DNA of 64,000 nt from AP-15 sp963789025 (lineage in GTDB: Bacteria > Pseudomonadota > Alphaproteobacteria > ATCC43930 > CGMCC-115725): positions 124,001-188,000 of the forward strand of contig CAWBIT010000011.1 of assembly GCA_963789025.1 (NCBI GenBank), given 5' to 3'. The notes beneath the pieces are model-generated. The model searched no databases and had not been told where the DNA came from. It saw only the letters and a program-made list of their open reading frames with translations. Shown one piece after another: positions 23,827-32,558 of the stretch. Position 1 is the stretch's first letter; each line of letters opens with the position of its first letter. The position numbers and the translations under genes were made by a program.

Positions 23827-24651
23827 TCACCAGCCTCCGTCGACGCCGATCGCTTGGCCGGTCACGAACGCGGCCTGGTCGGACGCCAGAAACGCAATCA
23901 TCGCCGCGACCTCGTCGGGGCTGCCGAAGCGGCCGACCGGGATCGCCTTCGCGCGCTCGGCAAAGCCAATTTCGAGATCGTCGCCGTATTCGCGCCGGTT
24001 CGTGCTGATCGCCCGCGAGGTGCGGATCGGCCCCGGGCAGACGGCGTTGACGGTGATCCCACAGGGCGCCAGATCGAAGGCGAGCGACTTGGTGAACCCG
24101 ACGATCGCCGCCTTTGAGGCGGCATAGGCGGCGCGATGCTTGCCGGGGCGGAACGCCGCCTTCGAGGAGACGCTGACGATGCGGCCCCAGCCGGCTTTGC
24201 GCATCGCCGGCACGGCGGCGCGCGACATCAAAAAGGCGCCGCGGGCGTTGACGCCCATCGTGCGGTCCCAGGCCTCGACCGGCACATCCTCGATCTCGTT
24301 GCGCTCGGCGCCCTGCGGCGCGCCGGCATTGTTGACGAGAATGTCGAGTCGCCCGTAGCGCCCCAGCACTTCCTCTACCATGCGCCCGGCATCGGCCTCG
24401 ACGCTGACGTCGCCGAGCGTCGAGAATGCCATCCTGCCGTTCCGCACGAGATCCTCGACGAGGCTGTCGACCCCCTTCCAGGAGCTATCCATGTCGCCTT
24501 GGACATTATGCTCGTTGGCGACACCCGCCGGCACGACATCGGAGACGACGACGGTCACGCCGGCCGCGGCGAGCGCGCGGGCGGTCGAATTGCCGATGCC
24601 GATCGGCTTGCCGCAGCCGGTGATCAGCGCAACGCGGGCGGAACTCGGCAT
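23827..24651 (-). CDS. Short-chain dehydrogenase/reductase
   Basis: This 274-aa classical SDR has ALITGCGKPIGIGNSTARAL (a variant cofactor loop with an insertion before GIG), VVVSDVVPAG (Asp, NAD preference), NNAGAPQG, and the catalytic VSVSSKAAFRPGKHRAAYAA then SKAA (Ser, Tyr-x3-Lys). The C-terminus VTGQAIGVDGGW is normal. ATG 24651 follows GAGGGTCAC. The far longer upstream reading to 24897 runs into the divergent carboxypeptidase gene and is rejected. It is the first gene of the minus-strand operon; 129 bp separate it from the divergent peptidase. Confidence 0.88.
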   Translation of the reverse strand: MPSSARVALITGCGKPIGIGNSTARALAAAGVTVVVSDVVPAGVANEHNVQGDMDSSWKGVDSLVEDLVRNGRMAFSTLGDVSVEADAGRMVEEVLGRYGRLDILVNNAGAPQGAERNEIEDVPVEAWDRTMGVNARGAFLMSRAAVPAMRKAGWGRIVSVSSKAAFRPGKHRAAYAASKAAIVGFTKSLAFDLAPCGITVNAVCPGPIRTSRAISTNRREYGDDLEIGFAERAKAIPVGRFGSPDEVAAMIAFLASDQAAFVTGQAIGVDGGW

Positions 24652-24780
24652 GTGACCCTCGCCGGAAATTCGATAATGGTGGTGGAGCTTACCGCCCCGA
24701 TCCCACAGAATCGACATAGTTCGCACGCACCAGTCGACCTTCTGCCGGGACGTCGTCCGGGCAAAAATTCGAGGCGCTCG

Positions 24781-26289
24781 ATGCCGAAATCCATTGCGGT
24801 CGTGTCTTTGCTGCTGCTGGCCGCCCTCTGGACGCCCGATTCTCGGGCGGATGAGAAGCCGAATGGCGAGCTGCCGGCGCGGGTGGCGACCCACCATACG
24901 ATGGGGGGGAACGCCATAGGGCTAAACGGGCGCCGGCTCGACTACGAGGCGGTCGCAGAGACGTTGCCGGTGTCCGACGCCAAGGGCAACACCACCGCAT
25001 CGATCTTCACGGTCAGCTACCTCACAGATGGCGAGAATGGCAGCGCCAGGCCTGTCAGCTTCATCTTCAACGGCGGTCCCGGTGCGGCCTCGGTCTTTCT
25101 GCATCTCGGCGCGCTCGGCCCGCAGATCCTGGAGACCCCGGAAAACGGCGCGGTGCCGACCCCTCCCGTTCATCTCATTGATAACCCGGCCACTTGGTTG
25201 GGCTTTACCGATCTGGTCTTTGTCGACCCGGTCGGCACCGGTTTCAGCCGCGGCAAGGGCAAGGAGGAAAATCCGGACAAGCCCTTTTGGGATGTGCGCG
25301 CCGATATCGCCTCGCTCGGCTCGGTGATCCGGCTGTGGCTGACCCGGCATCAGCGCTGGACGTCGCCGGTCTGGCTCGTCGGAGAGAGCTATGGCGGCTT
25401 CCGGGCGGCGGCGATGGCGCAAACCCTGCCGCACGACGTTGACGTGATCGTCAAAGGCCTCGTCCTGGTCTCTCCGGCGCTCGACCTCTCTGCCTTGCAT
25501 CAGACAGAGCGCGATCTTCTCACCGCCGCCCTCGTCCTGCCCTCCTACGCCGCCACCGCCGCCGCCTACGACGCAGCTCCTGGCGCCAGCACAGCGGAGG
25601 CCGAGCGCTTCGCCCTCTCGGACTATTTGGTGGGTCTGGCGGGTCTGAAGGGGCAGCCTTCCGCCGGCGATCCCTTGATTGCCCGCGTCGCCCGAATCGC
25701 CGGGGTTCCGGCAGATATCGTGCGCCGCTACCGCGGTCGGATCCCACGTCACATTTTCGCCCGCGAGATCCGGCGTAATCACGGGGAGAGGGTCAGTCTC
25801 TACGACAGCACGATTGCGGCGCCAGCAGGCCCCGAAGGCGGCGAGGGGGCTGGAGACCCGGTGCTGCAGCCGGCCGTCGCCGCCTATGGCACGGCATTCA
25901 ACGCCTATCTTGCCGAGGCGCTCGGGGTCCACACCGATCAGCCGTACCGCGTGCTGCCCCACGACGTCTCGCAGCAATGGAACTGGCAAGGCGAACGACA
26001 GCACGGCACCGAGGGCCTCGCGATGTCGTCGCTCGAGGCGGCGCTGCTCGAGCACCCGGCGACGAAGGTTTTGATCGTTAACGGGCGCTACGACCTGGTG
26101 ACGCCGTATCTCAGCTCGCGCTGGCTCGTCGACCAGTTGGAGATTCCCGAGGCGATGCGGTCGGCAATTCAGCTCCGGGTCTATGACGGCGGCCATATGA
26201 TGTACATGCGGCCCGCATCGCGGTCCTTGCTCGCCCATGACGCCGCGGAGCTTTATCGCGCCGGCGAACCGAACGCCCCCTCGCAATGA
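24781..26289 (+). CDS. Secreted S10 serine carboxypeptidase
   Basis: This 502-aa peptidase removes C-terminal residues at the cell envelope. The signal peptide is AVVSLLLLAALWTPDSRADE. The S10 core is visible: SFIFNGGPGAASVFLHLGAL, VFVDPVGTGFSRGKGKEENP, the nucleophile elbow LVGESYGGFRA, the Asp in LIVNGRYDLVTPY and the His in YDGGHMMYMRP. All three catalytic residues are present. ATG 24781 is the only start that gives a signal peptide. It opens a run of four exported plus-strand proteins ending with the PEP-CTERM protein. Bacterial S10 members are uncommon enough for the context to matter. Confidence 0.9.
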   Translation: MPKSIAVVSLLLLAALWTPDSRADEKPNGELPARVATHHTMGGNAIGLNGRRLDYEAVAETLPVSDAKGNTTASIFTVSYLTDGENGSARPVSFIFNGGPGAASVFLHLGALGPQILETPENGAVPTPPVHLIDNPATWLGFTDLVFVDPVGTGFSRGKGKEENPDKPFWDVRADIASLGSVIRLWLTRHQRWTSPVWLVGESYGGFRAAAMAQTLPHDVDVIVKGLVLVSPALDLSALHQTERDLLTAALVLPSYAATAAAYDAAPGASTAEAERFALSDYLVGLAGLKGQPSAGDPLIARVARIAGVPADIVRRYRGRIPRHIFAREIRRNHGERVSLYDSTIAAPAGPEGGEGAGDPVLQPAVAAYGTAFNAYLAEALGVHTDQPYRVLPHDVSQQWNWQGERQHGTEGLAMSSLEAALLEHPATKVLIVNGRYDLVTPYLSSRWLVDQLEIPEAMRSAIQLRVYDGGHMMYMRPASRSLLAHDAAELYRAGEPNAPSQ

Positions 26290-26332
26290 AGTCGATGCTT
26301 CCACACCGGGCGCATCTTGAGGGAGATGCCGC

Positions 26333-27326
26333 ATGCCGAGCGCCGCGCGGATCTGTTGGTTGACCGTCCGCCTCGCTTCGGCGCTGCTCCTGCTTGCTGG
26401 GCCGGCCCGTTTGGCCGCCGGGACGCCGATCCGGCGCGTCGACTTGAGGCGATCGTTCGCGTGCAAGCCGAGATCCCCGCCGAGGCGCGGACTGCGAGCC
26501 GGCTCGGCACCAAGCGCGACGGCTCGGGGGTGGTGATCGACGATGCGGGCCTCATCGTGACGATCGGCTATCTGATCACCGAGGCGATGGCGGCGGAGGT
26601 CACTACCGCCGCAGGCAGGGTCAGCCGCGCGGAGGTCATCGGCTTCGATACCGAGTCGGGGCTGGGTCTCTTGCGCGCGGTCGAGCCGTTGGAGGTGAAG
26701 CCGATGCCGATCGGAACGGCAAAAGGCCTCGCCGAGAGCACGCCGGTGATTGTCGCGGGCCATGGCGGAGCCGAGGCGGCGCAAGCCCTGTCGTCGTCTC
26801 CCGTCGGACTTTCGCCGGTTATTGGGAGTACTTGCTGGAAGACGCGATCTTCACCGCGCCGCCCTGTCCCGCATGGAGCGGCGCCGCGTTGATCGCGTCC
26901 GACGGCAAGCTCGCCGGGATCGGGTCGCTGATCGTGGGGGACGCCGATGGCGGGTTTCCGGGCAACATGTTCGTGCCGATCGATCGGCTCCGGCCGGTAA
27001 TGGGCGACCCGAGCGCGCTCGGGCGCCCGTCCTCGGTGCGGCCGCGGCTCGGCGCCAGTCTCCAGGAGATAGACGGTGAACTCGTGGTGCGCCGCGTCGT
27101 ACCGGAAGGCCCGGCTGACGGGGCGGGGATCCAGCAGGGCGACCGGGTCGTCGCGATCGACGGGTCGACAGTCCGCGATCTGGCGGATTTTTATCGCGCA
27201 TTATGGGGCCGGGGCGAAGCCGGGATCACGGTCGAACTGACCGTGAACCGGCAAGGCGAACAACACGAGATCGGCGTCAAGACAATCGATCGTTACCGTT
27301 ATCTGAAGCTCGGCACGACCTATTGA
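26333..27326 (+). pseudogene. Exported trypsin-like/PDZ (S1C, HtrA-like) protease, two frameshifts
   Basis: A signal peptide (RLASALLLLAGPARLAAG) is in the frame of 26333. Near 26445 the frame shifts to LEAIVRVQAEIPAEARTASR, then KRDGSGVVIDDAGLIVTIGY, the protease domain start. Near 26800 it shifts again to VVSRRTFAGYWEYLLEDAIF, SGAALIASDGKLAGIGSLIV and a PDZ domain (VVPEGPADGAGIQQGDRVVA, then IDGSTVRDLADFYRALWG). In HtrA the catalytic His follows VTIGY-type strands and the Ser sits in GNSGG; here ITEA and WSGAA occupy those places. Even the ancestral protein may therefore have been a non-canonical or inactive member. It lies 40 bp after the S10 gene. Confidence 0.75.
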
Positions 27327-27428
27327 GAGCCGGACCCCAATGTTCGGTCCGCGAAGCGTCTTGGGGTCGAGCGGTCGACAAGTTAGAATTGCACCGATCA
27401 TGAGATTGTCGCGCTAGAGAGCAAGGCA

Positions 27429-30218
27429 ATGTCCCGGCTGCATCGAAGCTGTCTCTGGCACTCTGTCGCCTTCGCCTTCGCCCTATGCCTATCGCCGTAT
27501 GCTGACGCGATCGCTAAAGATTCCGGCCCCTTTCAGGATGCCGCGCAATACCCCAAGGACGAGGATCCCAAGACCGCCCTGATCACGCTGAAGAACGCGG
27601 TCCGGAAGTCGCCCCACGACCCCGCACTCCACGTCAAGATTGCAAAGCTTTATTTCCAGTTCGGAGACGTCGCGTCAGCAGAGCGCGAGGCTCGCGCCGC
27701 ACGCGATCTGAAGGGCGACGAGGCGGATTATCTAGATGTCCTCCTCGACGCTATGCTGGCTCGGAAAGAATTCAAGGAGATTTATGACCTGATCGAGCCC
27801 GGCGACCGGAGCCCGGTTCTTGAAAGCAAGGTCAGGACGGCGCTCGGCACCGCAGCGGTCCGCCTGGGCTATGACACAAAAGCCGAAGCATTATTGCGCG
27901 ACGCGATCAAACTGGATCCAAGCGTTGTGGAGCCGAGGATCCAGCTCGCTCGGTTTCTCGCCGGCACGCACCCGGAAGAAGCGGTTCGGGTGATCGATGA
28001 GGCGATCGACGTCAACCCGAAATCAGGCGAACTGCTGCAGATCAAGGGCGACATGCTGTGGTCGCGTGGTGATGCAAACGGGGCGGCGCGGCTTTTCGGC
28101 GAAGCGCTCGAGATCGATCCCGATTATCAGCTGGCTCGTCTCAGTCGCGCCAACGTCAATGTAACGCGCGGTGAATTCGCGGCGGCGGATCAGGATCTCG
28201 ATCCGATCCTGCAGGCCAGCCCAAAGAACTTCATGGCGAACTATCTGCGCGGCTTGGAGTATGTCAAGCGACAGAACTACACCGCGGCGGATCAAATTTT
28301 CCATACCATTGCCGCCGCCTTCACGGCCTTCCCTTATGGATATTATATGCAGGGGGCGACAAAATTTGCGCTCGGACAATTTGGCGAAGCGGAAAGTATT
28401 CTGCGTGACTACCTCAAACATTTCCCGAGCGATGCGGGCGCGACGCGGCTCATCGCGCGGGCTGCTTTGCAGCAACACGGCGCGCCTCGGGCGATCGACT
28501 ATCTCAAACCCCTCGCCGATAACTCGTTGCCGGACGCGGCGACTTTGAACTTGCTCGGCGACGCCTACATGGCCGACGGCAAGCCGCAAGCGGCGCTGCA
28601 GCAATTCGAGAAAGCGGTGACACTCGATCCCGGGAATGCAACCATCAAGACGCAGCTCGCGGTTGCCGAGATCAGTTCCGGCCAGGCGGGGCAGGGGCTC
28701 GCTCAGTTGGAAGAAGTGTTTTCGGGCGAGACCGGTGCGACTGTTGCCGGCCCGACCCTGGTATCAGCCGAGTTGCGGGCCGGGAACGTCGACAAGGCGG
28801 CAGAGGTCGCAAAATCCCTGATCAAGCGGGATCCCGCCAACTTGCTCTATCAAATTCTGCTCGGAGAGGTCTGCGTTGCGCAACGGGATTATGCCGGAGC
28901 GGAAACGGCGTTTCGCGATGTGCTGTCGCGCAATCCGGATTTTTCGGCGGCCACCCGCGACTTGGCCCGGCTCTACGCGACGATCGGGCGCACCGACGAT
29001 GCCAAGCAAACCTACAGCGCGGTTCTTGCAAAGAACCCGACGGATACTATGGCACTTGTCGGTCTCGCAGATCTCGCGATCGCAGGGAGGAAATGGCCGG
29101 AAGCGATAGACCTGCTCAACACCGCCCGTGCCGCCGCCACCTACGATCCGACCCCCGGCCTCAAGCTGGTGGCCCTATATGAGCAGCGGCGCGATTGGAG
29201 TAGCGCGAAGGCGGTAGCGGCCGAGCTCTACGCACAATTTCCGCGAGACGTGAATGTCGTCGTCGCGTTCGGCCGGACCCGGCTGAAATCCGGCGACACC
29301 GACGCGGCCATATCGAGCTACAAGCTGGCGCACCAACTCGCGCCGGATTCGACGCCGATCCGCTCCGCTTATGTGGTCCTCTTAAAGCAGGCGAAATACT
29401 TTCGCGAGGCGCGGGACGTACTAAAAGAGGCGATCATCCGCGATCCGCAGAACGCCTCGCTCAAAGCCGATCTGATCCGAGCGGACGGGGCAATCGACGG
29501 TGTGGACGCAGCCGTCTCCAAAGCACGGGAATCCGCCGCATCCGATCCGGGCAACAGTATCTATGACGTGGTTTCGGCAGAGCTATACGAGAAAGCTGGG
29601 CGCGGCCAAGAGGCGGTTTCCTTGCTCGAAACCGCGGTCGCGTCGCGACCCACCGACAAGGGTCTCGCGCCTGCTCTTGCCCGCCTTTATGTTCGAATGG
29701 GAACGCCGGCCAAGGCGGAAGCCTTTCTGAAAGCCCGGCTGGAGGTCGACCCAGACGATTTGGCGGTCCGCTCGGAACTGGCATTCTATTATGCGGGGCA
29801 AAAAAAGAATGACGCCGCCATCTCCGAATACTCGCGTCTGGTCGAAGACCACCCCGCCGACCCGACCGCGCTAAACAATCTCGCTTGCCTTTATCAGCGA
29901 CAGGGGGAACTGGGGATAGCTCGCGAGTTGGCTCAGCGGGCCTTCAAGATCTCTCCCGGCGACGCACATATCGGCGATACTCTCGGGTGGATCCTGGTGG
30001 AGCAAGGGGAAGCCGAGACGGCCTTGGGGTACCTCAACGCGGCCAATCTGGGGGCACCGGAAGACTTGGATGTCCAATACCACCTCGCGGTGGCCCTCCA
30101 TCGCGTCGGCCGCGCGGCCGATGCTCGTGCTATGCTGGAAACCCTGCTGGGCTCCGCCGGCTCGTTCGCGGACAGGGCCGAGGCGGAAAAGCTGATGCAG
30201 GAGCTAAAGCGCAGTTGA
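27429..30218 (+). CDS. Exported TPR-repeat protein resembling PrsT of PEP-CTERM/exosortase systems
   Basis: This 929-aa protein consists almost entirely of tetratricopeptide repeats after an N-terminal export signal (HSVAFAFALCLSPYADA). Repeats such as AEALLRDAIKLDPSVVEPRI, AARLFGEALEIDPDYQLARL, ALQQFEKAVTLDPGNATIKT and AETAFRDVLSRNPDFSAATR run to the end. Length, N-terminal layout and repeat type match the PEP-CTERM-system TPR protein PrsT (~900 aa), a family usually encoded with exosortase loci. PrsT is normally a lipoprotein, and here the Cys at ~20 does not sit in a good lipobox. The PEP-CTERM gene 530 bp downstream strengthens the assignment. No exosortase lies in the window. Probable role: periplasmic scaffold in export or assembly of surface material. 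Confidence 0.75.
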   Translation: MSRLHRSCLWHSVAFAFALCLSPYADAIAKDSGPFQDAAQYPKDEDPKTALITLKNAVRKSPHDPALHVKIAKLYFQFGDVASAEREARAARDLKGDEADYLDVLLDAMLARKEFKEIYDLIEPGDRSPVLESKVRTALGTAAVRLGYDTKAEALLRDAIKLDPSVVEPRIQLARFLAGTHPEEAVRVIDEAIDVNPKSGELLQIKGDMLWSRGDANGAARLFGEALEIDPDYQLARLSRANVNVTRGEFAAADQDLDPILQASPKNFMANYLRGLEYVKRQNYTAADQIFHTIAAAFTAFPYGYYMQGATKFALGQFGEAESILRDYLKHFPSDAGATRLIARAALQQHGAPRAIDYLKPLADNSLPDAATLNLLGDAYMADGKPQAALQQFEKAVTLDPGNATIKTQLAVAEISSGQAGQGLAQLEEVFSGETGATVAGPTLVSAELRAGNVDKAAEVAKSLIKRDPANLLYQILLGEVCVAQRDYAGAETAFRDVLSRNPDFSAATRDLARLYATIGRTDDAKQTYSAVLAKNPTDTMALVGLADLAIAGRKWPEAIDLLNTARAAATYDPTPGLKLVALYEQRRDWSSAKAVAAELYAQFPRDVNVVVAFGRTRLKSGDTDAAISSYKLAHQLAPDSTPIRSAYVVLLKQAKYFREARDVLKEAIIRDPQNASLKADLIRADGAIDGVDAAVSKARESAASDPGNSIYDVVSAELYEKAGRGQEAVSLLETAVASRPTDKGLAPALARLYVRMGTPAKAEAFLKARLEVDPDDLAVRSELAFYYAGQKKNDAAISEYSRLVEDHPADPTALNNLACLYQRQGELGIARELAQRAFKISPGDAHIGDTLGWILVEQGEAETALGYLNAANLGAPEDLDVQYHLAVALHRVGRAADARAMLETLLGSAGSFADRAEAEKLMQELKRS

Positions 30219-30747
30219 ACGCGGATGAGCTGCCCGCGGAAGTGGCCTCGATCCCCCCTCTATCCCTGGGCAAGGAGTTCCGCCGCTCGCTGACGAGGCG
30301 GCTCCGGAAGCGGAGTGACGCGAAACCTCGTTAGACACATCGTTGCGCGGCCGGGTGTCTGATTTCTTTACACTACGATTGCGCGTATTAGACCTACAGC
30401 ACTTATGAAGCTGACCTGATGATTTACCCAATATCTAGGTCTAGGGGGTCAACCGTTCATTTTCGCGAAGCGGGACACCCGAGCACCGCGGCGGTTTTCC
30501 GCCAGTTCAAGCCAGGGGCAGGCTCTGGCCCGCTTTCGCGGAGATGACGATAAGAACCTGTCAGACACTTAGATCCGGGCCAAATATGTCTTACTTCGCG
30601 ATCTTGGAATGGCGATCTTCCTGTCGAAAATTCTTACACTTTCCTCTTCACGGATCATGGCCGGAGATGATTTACCATTCTTTTGCCTCATAATCTGCCT
30701 TGTGGTCCAATTTTTGCCTGCTTAATTCGTGAAACTAGGGTATCGAT
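30219..30747 (+). other. Regulatory intergenic region before the PEP-CTERM gene
   Basis: This 529-bp gap is less GC-rich than the flanking genes, especially 30360-30440 and 30590-30730. It contains an inverted repeat TAGACCT (30389-30395) / AGGTCTA (30437-30443) and, at its 3' end, the sigma-54 promoter listed separately. No ORF with a domain is present. Space of several hundred bases upstream of a sigma-54 site is where enhancer-binding activator sites are expected; I cannot identify them by eye. Confidence 0.5.
30703..30717 (+). promoter_or_regulatory. Sigma-54 (RpoN) promoter, -24/-12 type
   Basis: TGGTCCAATTTTTGC matches the RpoN consensus TGGCAC-N5-TTGC with the invariant GG (30704-30705) and GC (30716-30717) exactly ten bases apart. 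Transcription would start about 30729, leaving a 19-base leader with AGGG at 30737-30740 before ATG 30748. Only two internal positions deviate from consensus. Placement directly upstream of a PEP-CTERM gene fits the known PrsK/PrsR-RpoN control of such genes in other proteobacteria. Confidence 0.75.
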
Positions 30748-31251
30748 ATGCCCATGAAGACTCGATCCTCGCTTTACTCTGCGGCGTTTTCAGGAGCCCT
30801 GTGTCTGGTGATGCTTGCGGGCCCGGCGTCAGCGGATTTCATTTCCCCGGGCATGATGGATTCGAGCGGCGAGATCTACAGCGCAGGGATGATGGCGGAA
30901 AGCGGCTCTTGGGCGGGAGAGATCTACAGCCAGGGCATGATGATGTCGACCGGCGACATCTACACTCCAGGGATGGAGATCGCGACCCTCGGTGGCACCA
31001 CAAGCAGCGAGGGCACCAGCACCGCCAGCCCGGGGTGCATCGGCACCGCCCCCAATTGCACCGACAACGTCACAAACACGCCGACAGTCTCGGGTTCGCC
31101 TACCAATCAATCCGCAAATCTGACCTCGCTACCGATTGGCGTCATTTCTACCGCGAGCGCCGACCCGATCCCAGAGCCTGCCAGCTTGGCGTTGCTCGCC
31201 CCGGCCCTCCTCTGGTTGGGCTTGGTGCGGCGACGTCGCAGCCAGATGTAA
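30748..31251 (+). CDS. PEP-CTERM sorting-signal protein with Met-rich tandem repeat
   Basis: This 167-aa exported protein has a signal peptide at residues 1-29 (FSGALCLVMLAGPASA, cleaved before DF). Residues 31-80 form about four degenerate units of the pattern I-Y-S-x-G-M-M-x-S-x-G-E/D (ISPGMMDSSGE, IYSAGMMAESG, IYSQGMMMSTGD, IYTPGMEIATLG). Residues 81-135 are Thr/Ser/Asn-rich, resembling glycosylated linkers. The C-terminus IPEPASLALLAPALLWLGLV followed by four Arg is a textbook PEP-CTERM tripartite signal, recognised and cleaved by an exosortase at the inner membrane. Expression is predicted to be RpoN-dependent, with a hairpin terminator 26 bp after the stop, so it is a monocistronic unit. 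I do not recognise the repeat. Confidence 0.88.
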   Translation: MPMKTRSSLYSAAFSGALCLVMLAGPASADFISPGMMDSSGEIYSAGMMAESGSWAGEIYSQGMMMSTGDIYTPGMEIATLGGTTSSEGTSTASPGCIGTAPNCTDNVTNTPTVSGSPTNQSANLTSLPIGVISTASADPIPEPASLALLAPALLWLGLVRRRRSQM

Positions 31252-31277
31252 AGAAAACCGCCACCCCAAAAAATGCG

Positions 31278-31301
31278 AACGCGCCTTCGGGCGCCGTTTT
31301 T
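31278..31301 (+). terminator. Rho-independent terminator after the PEP-CTERM gene
   Basis: AAC-GCGCC (31278-31285), a TTCG tetraloop (31286-31289), and GGCGC-(C)-GTT (31290-31298) form an eight-base-pair stem with one bulged C. A T tract (31297-31301) follows immediately. The convergent Rieske gene ends twelve bases further on. Confidence 0.8.
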
Positions 31302-31312
31302 AATTAGGACCC

Positions 31313-32359
31313 TCAGCTTCTCCACTCGAGGGTGCGCGGCTGGACCGGGTTCTCGAACGGGCGGCCTTCGGCGCGGGCCCGGAGGTATTCGCGCTTCAGC
31401 CGGTAATACCATTTTGCTTGGGTGTCGGCGTCTTCGATCAGGGTGAGCGGCGGGTTGAAGCACAGCCCCTGCTGCTGACGCTCCATGATGTCGCGGTCCT
31501 GGTGCAGAAAGGCCCGCACGTAGTGCCGCAATGCGGGCTTCAGCAGCCCGAGCCAGGGCAAGGTCCAATAGATGCAGTGGTTGATCTCGGTCACGCGGTC
31601 GTTGATCGGGGTGATCGCGGTCAGATTGGCCACCCGGTGGCGGCCGGCGCGAATCTGCTCGATCCGGATGCTCGGCAGGCGGAAGACGATCTCGGTTTCG
31701 GGGGCGCCGCCCAGGAGCCGGTAGGCTCGCGAATTGCGCGACGGCGCGTGTCGGGTCATTGCAAAGCCGAACGGGGAGGGCGCGAAGGCCTTGGCCTTTT
31801 GCTGGATCGACCGGCGCGAGCGCCACCACCAGGCGCGATGCACGAACGGCCCGTGCGCCGGGTCCATCAGCCCGATCACCGCATGGTCGATCGCCGCGGT
31901 GAACCGGACGCTCTCGACGAGGTCGGGCGCACGTCCGTCGAACCCGTCGAGCGTCGGGATGTCCGGTGCCGCCGCCAGGTCCTCGCCGAAAAACACCCAG
32001 ATGTTGCCTTGGACCTCGCGCGCGGGATAGCGGCGGGTATGGATATGGCCGGGCATAAAGCCCTGGCCCGGCACCAGCGACGGGATCAGGGTGCATTGCC
32101 CGCGCGTGTCGAACCGCCAGCCGTGATAGCAGCATTCGATCTCCCGCCCGTCGAAATGGCCGGCGCTGAGCGGCATGCCGCGGTGTGGGCAGAGATCACG
32201 CAACGCGAAAAGCATACCGGCTTCGTCGCGGCCGATCAGGATCGGCTCGCCAAGCATCAGCTTTGCCACCACTGCGCGTCGCCGCAAGGGGCGGCTCGGC
32301 AGCGCATAGTACCAAGCCTCGCGCAATGGCGCGTCGGCGTCGCTCGCTGCGGGTCTCAT
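31313..32359 (-). CDS. Rieske-type aromatic ring/O-demethylating oxygenase (VanA-like)
   Basis: This 348-aa oxygenase alpha-type subunit has a Rieske [2Fe-2S] centre (CPHRG, Cys57/His59; CCYHGW, Cys76/His79). The catalytic domain shows IDHAVIGLMDPAHGPFVHRA, where the N/D-x2-H-x3-4-H motif is represented by D-P-A-H-G-P-F-V-H. It resembles vanillate O-demethylase and the PAO/Rieske C-domain type, demethylating or hydroxylating aromatic substrates with electrons from a separate reductase. No reductase gene is adjacent. ATG 32359, with AAGGACC upstream, avoids reading through the 17-bp tandem repeat at 32374-32421, which a start at 32419 would require. Confidence 0.87.
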   Translation of the reverse strand: MRPAASDADAPLREAWYYALPSRPLRRRAVVAKLMLGEPILIGRDEAGMLFALRDLCPHRGMPLSAGHFDGREIECCYHGWRFDTRGQCTLIPSLVPGQGFMPGHIHTRRYPAREVQGNIWVFFGEDLAAAPDIPTLDGFDGRAPDLVESVRFTAAIDHAVIGLMDPAHGPFVHRAWWWRSRRSIQQKAKAFAPSPFGFAMTRHAPSRNSRAYRLLGGAPETEIVFRLPSIRIEQIRAGRHRVANLTAITPINDRVTEINHCIYWTLPWLGLLKPALRHYVRAFLHQDRDIMERQQQGLCFNPPLTLIEDADTQAKWYYRLKREYLRARAEGRPFENPVQPRTLEWRS

Positions 32360-32373
32360 CGGACGGTCCTTGG

Positions 32374-32421
32374 CTAATCGTCCATCGGGGCTAATCGTCC
32401 ATCGGGGCTGATCGTCCATCC
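32374..32421. repeat. 17-bp tandem repeat, 2.8 units
   Basis: CTAATCGTCCATCGGGG occurs exactly at 32374-32390 and 32391-32407, and a third partial unit CTGATCGTCCATCC follows at 32408-32421. It lies in the leader of the minus-strand Rieske oxygenase gene, 15 bp before the chosen ATG. A 17-bp period would break a reading frame, which supports its being untranslated. Confidence 0.85.
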
Positions 32422-32558
32422 GGCAGGAATGCGCCTTCGATTATACCGGCTTTCGCAGAGTGCGCGGCCAAGGCGACGCGATGCGCTATCCTCCGGCCGC
32501 CGGTCGGGTTATTTTCGTAGCAATTGGCTGGCCTTGAAACTGCGCGATTGCCGCTGCC

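Noticed and set aside
24922..26784. 620-aa minus-strand ORF opposite the S10 peptidase
   Set aside because: Antisense of a gene with signal peptide and complete catalytic triad; also spans an intergenic gap.
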